A stretch of DNA of 28,948 nucleotides from a virus. Made by a program: the position numbers and the translations under genes. The stretch is taken from IMG/VR virus record IMGVR_UViG_3300027917_000143, positions 1 to 28,948 of that record, one strand, 5' to 3'. The notes under the pieces were generated by a model. That model ran no database searches. It was given only the letters and a program-made list of their open reading frames with translations, and had not been told where the DNA came from. This document shows positions 14,784-22,744 of the stretch, in pieces; position 1 is the stretch's first letter; every line of letters starts with the position of its first letter.

Positions 14784-16472
14784 ATGGCGAGAACAAACAA
14801 AGATATTATCCATCTATTACGCATAGTCCTAACCGAGCATAAGGACTACTGGGACAACCAGATGGGTGAACTGCGTAAATACAAAGACGCATATGAAAAT
14901 AAGTTCTGGAAAGGAGAACTTGAATATGACGATAGTATGATCCGTGTGGAGACTGCTGATTGTTTTTCTTATGTTGAAGGTTTTATCGCAGCACTATTTT
15001 CAAAGGCTCCTGCTGTTGTTGTAGGGGCTGACGCAGCCAACGCTGCTGGTGATCCTGAATTAGCACAGGCAGCAGCCAACCGCTTCTTATACGACCAGAG
15101 AGAACAATTAGAAATTGCTTCTCGTCTTGCTCTTATTTACCCTAATGCTTATCTAAAATTATCCCCCACCGACAGCGAAGAAATGCTTGAAAAGGTTTCC
15201 ATTCGTGCTGTCCCTCCTTGGGAGGTCATAACGGATCGTGATGCTTCTGGCTGGTGGAACCAAAGGTTCTGCGGGCATCACTATTATCTAACCATTCCAG
15301 AAGCCCGTGATAGGTTTGGTGCTAAATCATTCACGGCAGTTCCAAAGCAAGATTACTTTGGCTCTGGTAATTCAGGTTACAGGGGTGGGGGAAACCCAAG
15401 TCAATATGGTGTAAGCGATTATGCTGACCTACCAGATGATTACCTTTATATTGAAGTCGTAGAATTCTATGATATGGCTTATGATAAATTATATTTTTGG
15501 TCGCCCAATTATAAGAACGGAGAGGAACTATTAGAGAAATCTACTATTCCTGTTAGAACTTATGATGACCTACCACTTTCTAACCTATCCCCATTATACT
15601 ACGCACGCAAGCCTGAACGCCCTATGGAGGGCTTGTCTGCTGTTAGTAGGGTATACGATCAGTTCTACGAGAAAAACATTTTGAGAACCTACTGGGCTAA
15701 TGCTGTGCGTCGTGATAGTCGCCAATACATTTATAAGGAAGGTGCTTTTGATGAGGAAGAATTAGCAAAGATTACTGCTGGTGTTGATGGTGCTATGATT
15801 GCTACTGACGAGCAAACCCTTGCTGGTCTTATTCAGCCTGTTGGTGTAGAACCTATCTCTTCTAACTTTGATCGTTATTTGAACTTTATTGAGAGCGATA
15901 TAAACAGAGGATCCATCTTGGCTCCTTTCAGTAGAGGAGAAGCAACCAAAGCAACTGCTACTGAAATCACAGCCCTCGCCCAGTATTCCGCAAGTGAGAT
16001 TGGTAAGATGGCGAGAGAGCGTGACTTTGCTATTGAGACAATTGCTAAACTTTATTTACGCACACTTTCTCTTCTTGCTGATGATGGAGAGAAGGCTGTT
16101 CTTGTTTCAGGTGGAGAAGCAAAAGTTATTACAGCCAAAGACCTACACGGCAAGTTCCGCATCTCTGCTTTGGATCAGGGCAACCAACCCATAGCAGACG
16201 CAATCAAAAAACAAAATCTTATTTCTCTACTTCCTATCCTTACCCAGTTAGGCGTTCCAGCAGACAAAATAAAGACAGAAATTATTAGGGCATACGAACT
16301 ACCAGAAGACTTTTTGAAAGCGCCAGAACCCCAGCCAGAGGCTCCCAAAGTGGGTTCCCGCTCTATACCTGCGGAGGGAGAACTTGAAGAAGGAACACCC
16401 ACCCAACAGGAAACAGCCGCAAGTGAATTAGCGAACGCTCTTGTCGGCACAGCAGATCAAATAGGAGAATAA
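14784..16472 (+). CDS. Portal protein
   Basis: 562 residues, usual size for a podovirus portal. N-terminal helices (residues 1-60), a mixed middle with PPWEVITDRDASGWW near residue 142, then a long helical section (about 290-480) and a Pro/Glu-rich tail. It follows TerL and precedes the scaffold and capsid genes, as expected. It forms the ring through which DNA enters and leaves the head. Identified by position, length and overall pattern; no single motif is diagnostic. Confidence 0.85.
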   Translation: MARTNKDIIHLLRIVLTEHKDYWDNQMGELRKYKDAYENKFWKGELEYDDSMIRVETADCFSYVEGFIAALFSKAPAVVVGADAANAAGDPELAQAAANRFLYDQREQLEIASRLALIYPNAYLKLSPTDSEEMLEKVSIRAVPPWEVITDRDASGWWNQRFCGHHYYLTIPEARDRFGAKSFTAVPKQDYFGSGNSGYRGGGNPSQYGVSDYADLPDDYLYIEVVEFYDMAYDKLYFWSPNYKNGEELLEKSTIPVRTYDDLPLSNLSPLYYARKPERPMEGLSAVSRVYDQFYEKNILRTYWANAVRRDSRQYIYKEGAFDEEELAKITAGVDGAMIATDEQTLAGLIQPVGVEPISSNFDRYLNFIESDINRGSILAPFSRGEATKATATEITALAQYSASEIGKMARERDFAIETIAKLYLRTLSLLADDGEKAVLVSGGEAKVITAKDLHGKFRISALDQGNQPIADAIKKQNLISLLPILTQLGVPADKIKTEIIRAYELPEDFLKAPEPQPEAPKVGSRSIPAEGELEEGTPTQQETAASELANALVGTADQIGE

Positions 16473-16475
16473 TAT

Positions 16476-17030
16476 ATGCCCTTATATCAGTTTCGTTGCG
16501 AAGGTTGTGGAAGAAAGACCGAAGCCTTTATGAAAGTAAATGAAGCCTGCGGTGATAATAAATCGTGGGTTTGTGGAGAAGATAAAGATACTTTTATGTC
16601 TATGCGTGATTACGATGGAGATGGATTTGTAAATGAAGGTTGCGGCGGATTGGTCTATAAGATGATCGTAGCACCAGCATACACACCTTCTTTGTGGGGT
16701 GATGAGACAGGCAAATATGGTGTAAATGGTTACTTCTCTGCTGCTCTTGGAAAACATCTAAAAGGTGGAAGAAGAGAAGAAAGAAAGATTATGGAAGAGC
16801 GTGGTTATATTCCTGAAAGTGATATGCCGAAGCATTACTGGGCGGAACAAACCGAGAAGAGACAAAGAGAAGCAGCAGCAAAAGAAAAAGACGTTCAGGA
16901 AATTGCTGCGTTGGAAGCATCAGGTATGGATAAGGGAGAAGCAATAGCAAAAGTTTTTAGTGCTGAACGCTGCTTATCTGGTGACTTGGATAAGACTTGG
17001 AACGATAGTAAGGGGCAGACAGATGGGTGA
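16476..17030 (+). CDS. FmdB-like zinc-ribbon protein, copy 1
   Basis: 184 residues. N-terminus (MPLYQFRCEGCGRK) matches the FmdB-type zinc-ribbon start, with Cys8 and Cys11, and Cys25, Cys33 and Cys56 as further ligands. The C-terminal half (from about YFSAALGKHL) is shared with the next gene: GY-IPESDMPKHYW, then a helix, then AERCLSGDLD. It overlaps the next gene by 8 bases. Function unknown; the C-terminal helix may bind the portal or scaffold. Confidence 0.75.
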   Translation: MPLYQFRCEGCGRKTEAFMKVNEACGDNKSWVCGEDKDTFMSMRDYDGDGFVNEGCGGLVYKMIVAPAYTPSLWGDETGKYGVNGYFSAALGKHLKGGRREERKIMEERGYIPESDMPKHYWAEQTEKRQREAAAKEKDVQEIAALEASGMDKGEAIAKVFSAERCLSGDLDKTWNDSKGQTDG

Positions 17031-17502
17031 TTATCCAGAACAACATAGACTTTGTAAAGACCACGGACACTTTGTTGTGGCTTGGGGCAGGACTACTTCC
17101 TGTCCTGTGTGTGGGGAACTATGCCCTTCACATCCAGATTACCATAAAGGTAATCGTGGCTTTCATATTCTTGGAGCAGATACAGGTGTAGGCTTTTGGT
17201 CTGCCGCTCTTGGTAGAGAGGTTAGTTCCAAAGCAGAAGAAGAAAGAATTATGAATGCTAATGGTTTTATTAGAGAAAGTGATTTACCAGCACATTTCTG
17301 GGAAGATGAAACTAATAGACGCAGAGAGATTATAAGAAAACAAGAGGATGAAGTCCAAACACTTCAAGCCCATCTTGATGCTGGCTCTTCTATGGAAGAA
17401 GCCATCACAAAAACATTTGACGCAAAACGCTGCTTGTCTGGGGAACTGGATGAGATATACGAACAGAATGTTGATTTTTCAATACCAAAGGAGACAATAT
17501 AA
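17023..17502 (+). CDS. Zinc-ribbon protein, copy 2
   Basis: 159 residues from the ATG at 17023, with AAGGGG just before it. I chose it over an ATG at 16960 that lies inside the previous gene with no Shine-Dalgarno. Zinc ribbon with CPVC near residue 27. The C-terminal half repeats that of copy 1: FWSAALGREV, ESDLPAHFW, AKRCLSGELD. The overlap with copy 1 suggests tandem duplication and coupled translation. Confidence 0.75.
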   Translation: MGDYPEQHRLCKDHGHFVVAWGRTTSCPVCGELCPSHPDYHKGNRGFHILGADTGVGFWSAALGREVSSKAEEERIMNANGFIRESDLPAHFWEDETNRRREIIRKQEDEVQTLQAHLDAGSSMEEAITKTFDAKRCLSGELDEIYEQNVDFSIPKETI

Positions 17503-18020
17503 TGGCTACTGAAATGATCGTAATTGGTGGAAGATCCCCAGAAGAGGGTATGCTTGCCGAAGACCTGAACGCAGCGGAGAACGCTGATGAGATGGAAATG
17601 GAAGCACTATCCCCAGAGGGTAGTTTTTCTACCAAGTCACTAAACGCATTAGTGAAAGCAACTAACAAACTACTTCCTGCCTTCGGTCAGGAACCAACTT
17701 ATCCTACATTTGAAGAGGATATTTCTAAATTTCCTACTGACTTCACACGCATCCTTGCTATGTTTGCCGAGGCTTCTGCTGACGCTGCCGAAGCAGATGC
17801 TATTGATGGAGAGATGGTAGTGGATCTTGGTAAGATTACTGATGATCGTTCTATTATGATGGAGGCAGGAAGAATTGATGCTCTCTCTCGTAACAAGGAC
17901 TTCAAGCGTTTCTTGAAGGAACCATCACCACAGGAAGAAATGGAAGAGGAAGAAGCACCAGCCACAGCCGAAGATATGGATGATGCTGCTATGGACGCAC
18001 TTTTTATGGAGCGTATGTAA
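17502..18020 (+). CDS. Acidic head-module protein, unknown
   Basis: 172 residues, starting on the last base of the previous stop (TAATG), with AAGGAGA upstream. Strongly acidic, with many Glu/Asp/Met (C-terminus EEMEEEEAPATAEDMDDAAMD). No motif recognised. Position between portal and scaffold suggests an assembly factor. Confidence 0.65.
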   Translation: MATEMIVIGGRSPEEGMLAEDLNAAENADEMEMEALSPEGSFSTKSLNALVKATNKLLPAFGQEPTYPTFEEDISKFPTDFTRILAMFAEASADAAEADAIDGEMVVDLGKITDDRSIMMEAGRIDALSRNKDFKRFLKEPSPQEEMEEEEAPATAEDMDDAAMDALFMERM

Positions 18021-18151
18021 TGCCTATCCGCAAAGTGAAAGGCGGTTACAAGATAGACAAAGTAAAAGGTAAGTCCAAAACAAAGACCGCTGCTAAAAAA
18101 AGATTAGCAGCAATAAAAATAAATCAATCTAAAAAAGGAAAGAAAAAATGA
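18020..18151 (+). CDS. Tiny basic protein (MPIRKVKGGY type)
   Basis: 43 residues. TAATG overlap with the previous gene and ATGA overlap with the next, so tightly coupled. Starts MPIRKVKGGYKI, a start I recall from small basic phage proteins that are usually longer, then a Lys-rich tail. Function unknown. Confidence 0.6.
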   Translation: MPIRKVKGGYKIDKVKGKSKTKTAAKKRLAAIKINQSKKGKKK

Positions 18152-18972
18152 ATAATACAATAGAGACTGGAAACAGCACCTCTGTTGAAAACAACGAAGT
18201 AGTTGAGACAACAGAGACACCCGAAACTTATGAGGCATCAGCCCCAGATGTAGAGGATCTTACAATTGACGACCTACTTTCTCTTGGCGAGGATGTAGAC
18301 CCACTATTCACAGATGACGCAAACCACAAAGGTATGAAGCCACTTCATAACTGGGTTCAGCATCTACCAGAGGACGTAAGAAAGCACGTTGCTAATCTTC
18401 GTTCATCTTACACCCGTAAGACCCAAGAACTTGCTGATATTCGTAAAGAATTAGAGGCAGAACGCCTCGCATTACAACAGCAGAGGGAAAGCACCCTAAA
18501 CAACCCAGCGTATCGTAGAGCAGTAGAACTTGCTAATAATCAGGAAGAATTTGACCTATATGATCCAGAGGGTATGAAGCGTGAAATTGAGAGACAGGCT
18601 GCTCTACAATTGAAGCAAATGCTTGAACCTGCGAGAGAAGAACTGATGGTAAAGCAGAGACAAATGGAATTACAGAATTTCAAGTCCCAGCACCCAGAAC
18701 TAATGAATGACGAATACAGGATGCCTATTGCTAAAATGCTTACAGAGCGCCCAGAATTGAAGTTAGAGGACGCTTACTTTATTGTGAAGGCAAAGGTAGA
18801 CGCAGAGAAATCAAGTGCCTTGAAAGCCGAATTAGAGGCTGAAAAGGCTGCTCGTAGATCTGCTCTAATGAAGACTGCTTCTGGTAAGGCTACTACACCA
18901 AAGGGAACACCAAAGTTCCGTAACGCTTGGGAAGCCTACCAGTATCACAAGGCTAAACAACAAGGTATATAA
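18148..18972 (+). CDS. Scaffolding protein (probable)
   Basis: 274 residues just before the capsid gene. Acidic, disordered N-terminus (about 1-55), a strong coiled coil at about 83-114 (TRKTQELADIRKELEAERLA), a helical middle, and a basic C-terminus (residues 240-274) of the kind that binds capsid protein. This order is typical of phage scaffolds, which shape the prohead and then leave. Confidence 0.8.
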   Translation: MNNTIETGNSTSVENNEVVETTETPETYEASAPDVEDLTIDDLLSLGEDVDPLFTDDANHKGMKPLHNWVQHLPEDVRKHVANLRSSYTRKTQELADIRKELEAERLALQQQRESTLNNPAYRRAVELANNQEEFDLYDPEGMKREIERQAALQLKQMLEPAREELMVKQRQMELQNFKSQHPELMNDEYRMPIAKMLTERPELKLEDAYFIVKAKVDAEKSSALKAELEAEKAARRSALMKTASGKATTPKGTPKFRNAWEAYQYHKAKQQGI

Positions 18973-18994
18973 TATATAATAAAGGAGATACACT

Positions 18995-19291
18995 ATGCCT
19001 GCCCGTAAAAACAAAACATCAACTAAACCAGCAAAGGGAAAAAGATTTACCAAAGTTGTAAAAAATCCCAAGACTGGTAGAACAAAAAAGGTTTCTTACG
19101 GGCAGGCTGGTGCTAAAAATAAATCAGGTAAGCAGCGTATTCAGCCTTCAACAAAGAAGGGCGATGCTTATTGTGCGAGATCCTACGGGATCAAAAAGAG
19201 ACTACCTAAATCTAAACAAAACGATCCTAACACACCCAATAATCTTTCACGAAAGAAATGGAAGTGTGCGGGTAAAAAAAGCAGACGATAA
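18995..19291 (+). CDS. Small basic protein with YCARSYG...LSRKKWKC motif
   Basis: 98 residues with AAAGGAGA upstream. Very basic: Lys-rich N-terminus (residues 1-30), SYGQAGAKNK, then GDAYCARSYGIKKR and NNLSRKKWKC. I recall the YCARS...LSRKKWKC pattern from small proteins of unknown function in marine phages. Two Cys in the motif could pair or bind metal. It may help DNA packing or be a minor virion part. Confidence 0.7.
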   Translation: MPARKNKTSTKPAKGKRFTKVVKNPKTGRTKKVSYGQAGAKNKSGKQRIQPSTKKGDAYCARSYGIKKRLPKSKQNDPNTPNNLSRKKWKCAGKKSRR

Positions 19292-19309
19292 ATAAAATAA
19301 ATTATTTAT

Positions 19310-19331
19310 TTGACGATTTCTCTATTTATGA
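19310..19331 (+). promoter_or_regulatory. Late motif copy 3 (TTGACG-N10-TTATGA)
   Basis: TTGACG (19310-19315), ten bases (ATTTCTCTAT), TTATGA (19326-19331). Ahead of the capsid gene, with a 160-base leader between it and the ATG. It is the only late-motif copy with such a long untranslated stretch. Confidence 0.55.
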
Positions 19332-19491
19332 AACGGGCAACCTTTCCCTCCGTCAATCAATAGAACCTACGGGTCACCTTGCGATTACTAAAATGGTGAA
19401 GGAACTAAATAAGTAAAAATCCCACAGGGACACTTTGAAGATTTAGATAAATCCAAACAAACCATACTAAATTATAAAGGATGAAAATATT
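19332..19491 (+). promoter_or_regulatory. Long leader of the capsid gene
   Basis: 160 bases without a convincing gene. Possible weak stems: ACGG/CCGT near 19333-19356 and TCACC/GGTGA (about 19375-19400). It may stabilise or control the capsid mRNA. No strong single structure is seen. Confidence 0.35.
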
Positions 19492-20508
19492 ATGGCTATT
19501 TCTAATGACTTACTATCATCCACCCTCTATTCTATTCGTGACGGAGAGGTAGACCAGTTATACCAGAAGGTCGCCTTCTTGGATCACGCAAGAAAGTCAG
19601 GTGGTATTGAATTTGAGGACGGGGGCATCAAGATCCAGCGTCCACTTTCCATCGCAGAGCATTCTACTATTACAGAACTTCCAACAGGTTACGAGCCAGT
19701 CTCGCTTGCCGTCAAGGATGTTTTACAGCCTGCGATTTACGAATGGTGTGACTTCACCGCACCTATCGTTGTAACCAAGAAAGAAGAACTTGAAAACAGC
19801 GGCGAAAAAGCGATCGTCAAGATCGTTGAGGCTCGTATGCGTTCAGTTATGTCTATGCTTCGTAGAGAACTAAACAAGCAGATCCTTCGTGGTAATTCTA
19901 CTATTCTTACTACGATGAATACCTTGAATGGTGATGTTGCTGGTGGTTTCCTTGAAGCCGAGCAGAAGATCAACCAGAACAACGTAGTTGGTGGCGTTTC
20001 CAAAGCAACCTTCAACGTAAATGGTTGGACTAACCAAGTCTTTGATGTTGGTGGTGCTTTCGGCACAGACGGCATCCGTGGTTTACAGCAACTTTACATC
20101 AACGCAAACAGCGTTTCACCTATGGGTGATGTTGATTGTGTGCTTTTGAGCGAGGCTGGTATGGCGAACTATCGTCGTGCTTTGTTCGCACAGGAGCGTT
20201 ACATCAGCGAGACTACCCTTGATGGTGGGCGTATGAGCCTTGCTTTTGCTGGTGCTGCTGTGGAGCAGGATATTGAACTTGGCTTCAACTACAATAGTGC
20301 TGACTTCGGTTTAGCACCTCTTACTGGCTATATGCTAAACTTTGACGGCATCAAACTTGTGTTCCACAAGGATGCTGACTTTGCTGTTAGTCCGTTTGAA
20401 TTTGTTGCTGGGACAACTGCCCGTGCCGCACATCTTTACGTCAAAGCACAACTTATCGCAGATCACCTTGGTTCACAGGGCGTTCTATTTGACGGCGATA
20501 CTTTCTAA
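19492..20508 (+). CDS. Major capsid protein (HK97 fold)
   Basis: 338 residues, normal size. Preceded by scaffold and followed by a cement-like protein. The helix around residue 110-130 (EARMRSVMSMLRRELNKQILRG) and the C-terminal beta-rich half with LLSEAGMANYRRALFAQERY fit the HK97-type capsid fold. AAAGGATGA precedes the start. Confidence 0.9.
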   Translation: MAISNDLLSSTLYSIRDGEVDQLYQKVAFLDHARKSGGIEFEDGGIKIQRPLSIAEHSTITELPTGYEPVSLAVKDVLQPAIYEWCDFTAPIVVTKKEELENSGEKAIVKIVEARMRSVMSMLRRELNKQILRGNSTILTTMNTLNGDVAGGFLEAEQKINQNNVVGGVSKATFNVNGWTNQVFDVGGAFGTDGIRGLQQLYINANSVSPMGDVDCVLLSEAGMANYRRALFAQERYISETTLDGGRMSLAFAGAAVEQDIELGFNYNSADFGLAPLTGYMLNFDGIKLVFHKDADFAVSPFEFVAGTTARAAHLYVKAQLIADHLGSQGVLFDGDTF

Positions 20509-20538
20509 TCATAGTTTCAAATATAAGGAGAATAAATT

Positions 20539-21090
20539 ATGGCTACACAAACTATTATTCAGTATCTTGAAACTTCGCAGGTAGATGGTTTCGGTGCTTC
20601 CGTTCCAGTAGGACTTGCTGCTATGAACCGCCGCCAGACAGAGGTTTTCCTCGCTGGTGAGGCTCTTGACGCAGGTGACTGGGTTGCGCTTGATCTAACT
20701 GCCGCAAGTGACGAGGTTGCTTCTGTTACAATCGCCAAGGCTGATAGTAACAAGGGCGCTGGTGCTGGTGTAACTTCACAGGCTTCTATTGTTGTCGGTG
20801 TTGTTCTCGGTCCAGCAAGCGAGAGAGATGATGACGGCTCTGGTGGCGTTGTTTCTGGGGGTCAGGCTTCTGTCTGTATCCGTGGAATTTGCGAAGCCAA
20901 GACCGATGGAACTGGAACTGCTATTGCGGTTGGCGATGCTCTAACTGCTGATGCGGCTGCTGGTAAGGCTGTAAAGGCTCAATACACGGGCGCTGCTCCA
21001 TACCCAAGAACACTTATCTGCGGTATGGCTGTTGACGCTACTGCTCTTGATGGTCTTTCATCTGTCTATGTTATGCCTGCCCTTGGCTAA
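20539..21090 (+). CDS. Capsid cement/decoration protein (DUF2190-like)
   Basis: 183 residues with TAAGGAGAA upstream. Small and beta-rich; the pattern GDWVALDL..., VVGVVLGPA, and VGDALTADAAAGKAVKA matches the repeating short strands of phage head cement proteins. It directly follows the capsid gene, as such proteins do. Ends ahead of a strong terminator. Confidence 0.75.
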   Translation: MATQTIIQYLETSQVDGFGASVPVGLAAMNRRQTEVFLAGEALDAGDWVALDLTAASDEVASVTIAKADSNKGAGAGVTSQASIVVGVVLGPASERDDDGSGGVVSGGQASVCIRGICEAKTDGTGTAIAVGDALTADAAAGKAVKAQYTGAAPYPRTLICGMAVDATALDGLSSVYVMPALG

Positions 21091-21124
21091 TCACCAAAGC
21101 AAAGTAACAGGATAAAGGAGAACT

Positions 21125-21208
21125 ATGCCCCTTCCCCTCGCTGGGGTTGGGGCTTTTTCTTTATCACTTGACTTTTACTATATATTGAAGACGAGGAAAC
21201 CTTTATGA
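21125..21208 (+). CDS. Possible leader peptide running through a terminator
   Basis: 27 residues (MPLPLAGVGAFSLSL...). AAAGGAG lies 6 nt before the ATG. The frame covers the terminator stem (21127-21153) and the late motif, and its TGA overlaps the ATG of the adaptor gene (ATGA). If translated, ribosomes would melt the terminator stem and feed the next gene. It may also be a chance frame; no homologue is known to me. Confidence 0.35.
   Translation: MPLPLAGVGAFSLSLDFYYILKTRKPL
21127..21162 (+). terminator. Rho-independent terminator after the cement gene
   Basis: GCCCC-TT-CCCC stem, loop TCGCT, GGGG-TT-GGGGC (21127-21153), followed by TTTTTCTTT. Nine G-C pairs around a TT/TT mismatch. It separates head and tail units. 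Confidence 0.9.
21168..21188 (+). promoter_or_regulatory. Late motif copy 4 (TTGACT-N9-TATTGA)
   Basis: TTGACT (21168-21173), nine bases (TTTACTATA), TATTGA (21183-21188), a slightly changed second half. It lies directly after the terminator and 16 bases before the adaptor ATG. Confidence 0.5.
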
Positions 21209-22737
21209 ACCTAACAGCAATTAGAGAAAAAATAAAAAACATTACTGACTATTCCCCAGATTTACAAGCATTCAACGAACAACTTGATGAGATTGTAAAT
21301 GATGCTTACTATTCTATCTGGACGCAGAAGCGTTGGACTTTTGCTACTGAAACCATACCATTTAGATTTTTCGTAGATATTCTCCCAGACAGAGATAATG
21401 AGAATGTCGTTGCTCCTGCTACTTCTGTTGGGGCTATTTGGGTTCAGGGTGAACGACTTGTAAACTTTCAGTTTCCAATTGATAGACTAACCAAAGTTGG
21501 AACACTTGAAGGAAGAGATGTATGGGAAGGACAGCCCATTACAATTGAGAACAGAGAATATATTATTGAGAAAGTTGTTCTTGGAAATCAAATTATTGTA
21601 GACGAACCTATCGTTGCTCCTGCTCCATTAGCAGGCACATATTCTTATAACTGGTATATCAAAAAGAGATGGTATGATCTTCCAGAAGATCTACTTGAAT
21701 TGTTATTCTTGGGTCACCGAGATTACCCCTATAACACCTCCGCAGGTTCTTATCCACCCTACGGCAAGGCTACTGCTATTATGCCTCGTAGAGAGGAACA
21801 GATAGACCTACGAGCCGATTACAAAGCATCCTACGCAGAAGCATATATCTGGTCGCCAAGTCGCTTTGTAAAGCCAGCAGAGCGTTTGAAAATAAACATT
21901 CTTCAAGATGTTGGTGTTGGTTGGAACGCTAATGGATATTATGAATTTTGCTGGGCTTTTCTAAAAGATGGAAAGATTGGATCGTTGAGCGAACCTACTA
22001 TCGCCCAACAGAACGCAGAAGGAAATAATGCTTTTGTTTTCCAGTTCTATGGTTGGGATGATGAACTAATTGTTGCTGATGCTTACAACAACGAAGATGA
22101 AAGACCAACACCTTGGCGTGGTTACAGAAAGGTTTTGTTCTGGAATAAAAACTTTGATAGTGTTACTGGTGAACGCAAAGGTCTACCTTGCTGGATACAA
22201 GTTCGTAATGGTGGAAATACCAGAAACAGCGAAATCTACAACGAACCTGTTGTTGTAAATGATGAGGCTAATGCTTACACACTTGCTTATTTCAATCAGT
22301 TAGACAACGGACAGAAGCGTTATATTGAGATTGACGGACAGCATCAGCAGATCCGTCCTTATCCCCGTGTTGATGGTTTTGATGAGGAAATAGCACAAGC
22401 AAAGAACGATCAAGTTATTCAAACATTCCACGACTTCCGTAGAGATGGGATTATCCGTTATTACAGAAAGCCAAAGGATCTTCTGCTTGGAACTGATAGT
22501 CCTGATATGCCTTACGAATTTCACCAACTAATTGTCTACAAAGCACTTGAAGATATTTATTTGAAATTGGGACAGGATACTTTATCCAGCACATATGCTC
22601 GTAGAATTGAGAACGAGATGAAAACATTACAGAAAAGATATGTAGACCATATTGATAGTAATGTTCGTAGAGGTCAGTTCGGTTCAACCAGAAGAGGATT
22701 TATCTACGACTACCAGTCACTAAAACACTTGGGGTAA
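21205..22737 (+). CDS. Tail tube adaptor-like protein with inserted domain
   Basis: 510 residues. N-terminal helices (1-45: an AIREKIKN...IVNDAYYSIW pattern) and C-terminal helices (434-485: MPYEFHQLIVYKALEDIYLK ...) resemble the helical bundle of T7 gp11-like adaptors that attach to the portal. T7 gp11 is about 200 residues, so this protein is much longer. The extra middle (about 225-330) has a fibronectin-type strand pattern (YYEFCWAFLKDGKIGSLSEP). Starts on the TGA of the leader frame. Role: joins portal to nozzle. Confidence 0.75.
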   Translation: MNLTAIREKIKNITDYSPDLQAFNEQLDEIVNDAYYSIWTQKRWTFATETIPFRFFVDILPDRDNENVVAPATSVGAIWVQGERLVNFQFPIDRLTKVGTLEGRDVWEGQPITIENREYIIEKVVLGNQIIVDEPIVAPAPLAGTYSYNWYIKKRWYDLPEDLLELLFLGHRDYPYNTSAGSYPPYGKATAIMPRREEQIDLRADYKASYAEAYIWSPSRFVKPAERLKINILQDVGVGWNANGYYEFCWAFLKDGKIGSLSEPTIAQQNAEGNNAFVFQFYGWDDELIVADAYNNEDERPTPWRGYRKVLFWNKNFDSVTGERKGLPCWIQVRNGGNTRNSEIYNEPVVVNDEANAYTLAYFNQLDNGQKRYIEIDGQHQQIRPYPRVDGFDEEIAQAKNDQVIQTFHDFRRDGIIRYYRKPKDLLLGTDSPDMPYEFHQLIVYKALEDIYLKLGQDTLSSTYARRIENEMKTLQKRYVDHIDSNVRRGQFGSTRRGFIYDYQSLKHLG

Positions 22738-22744
22738 TAAGTAA

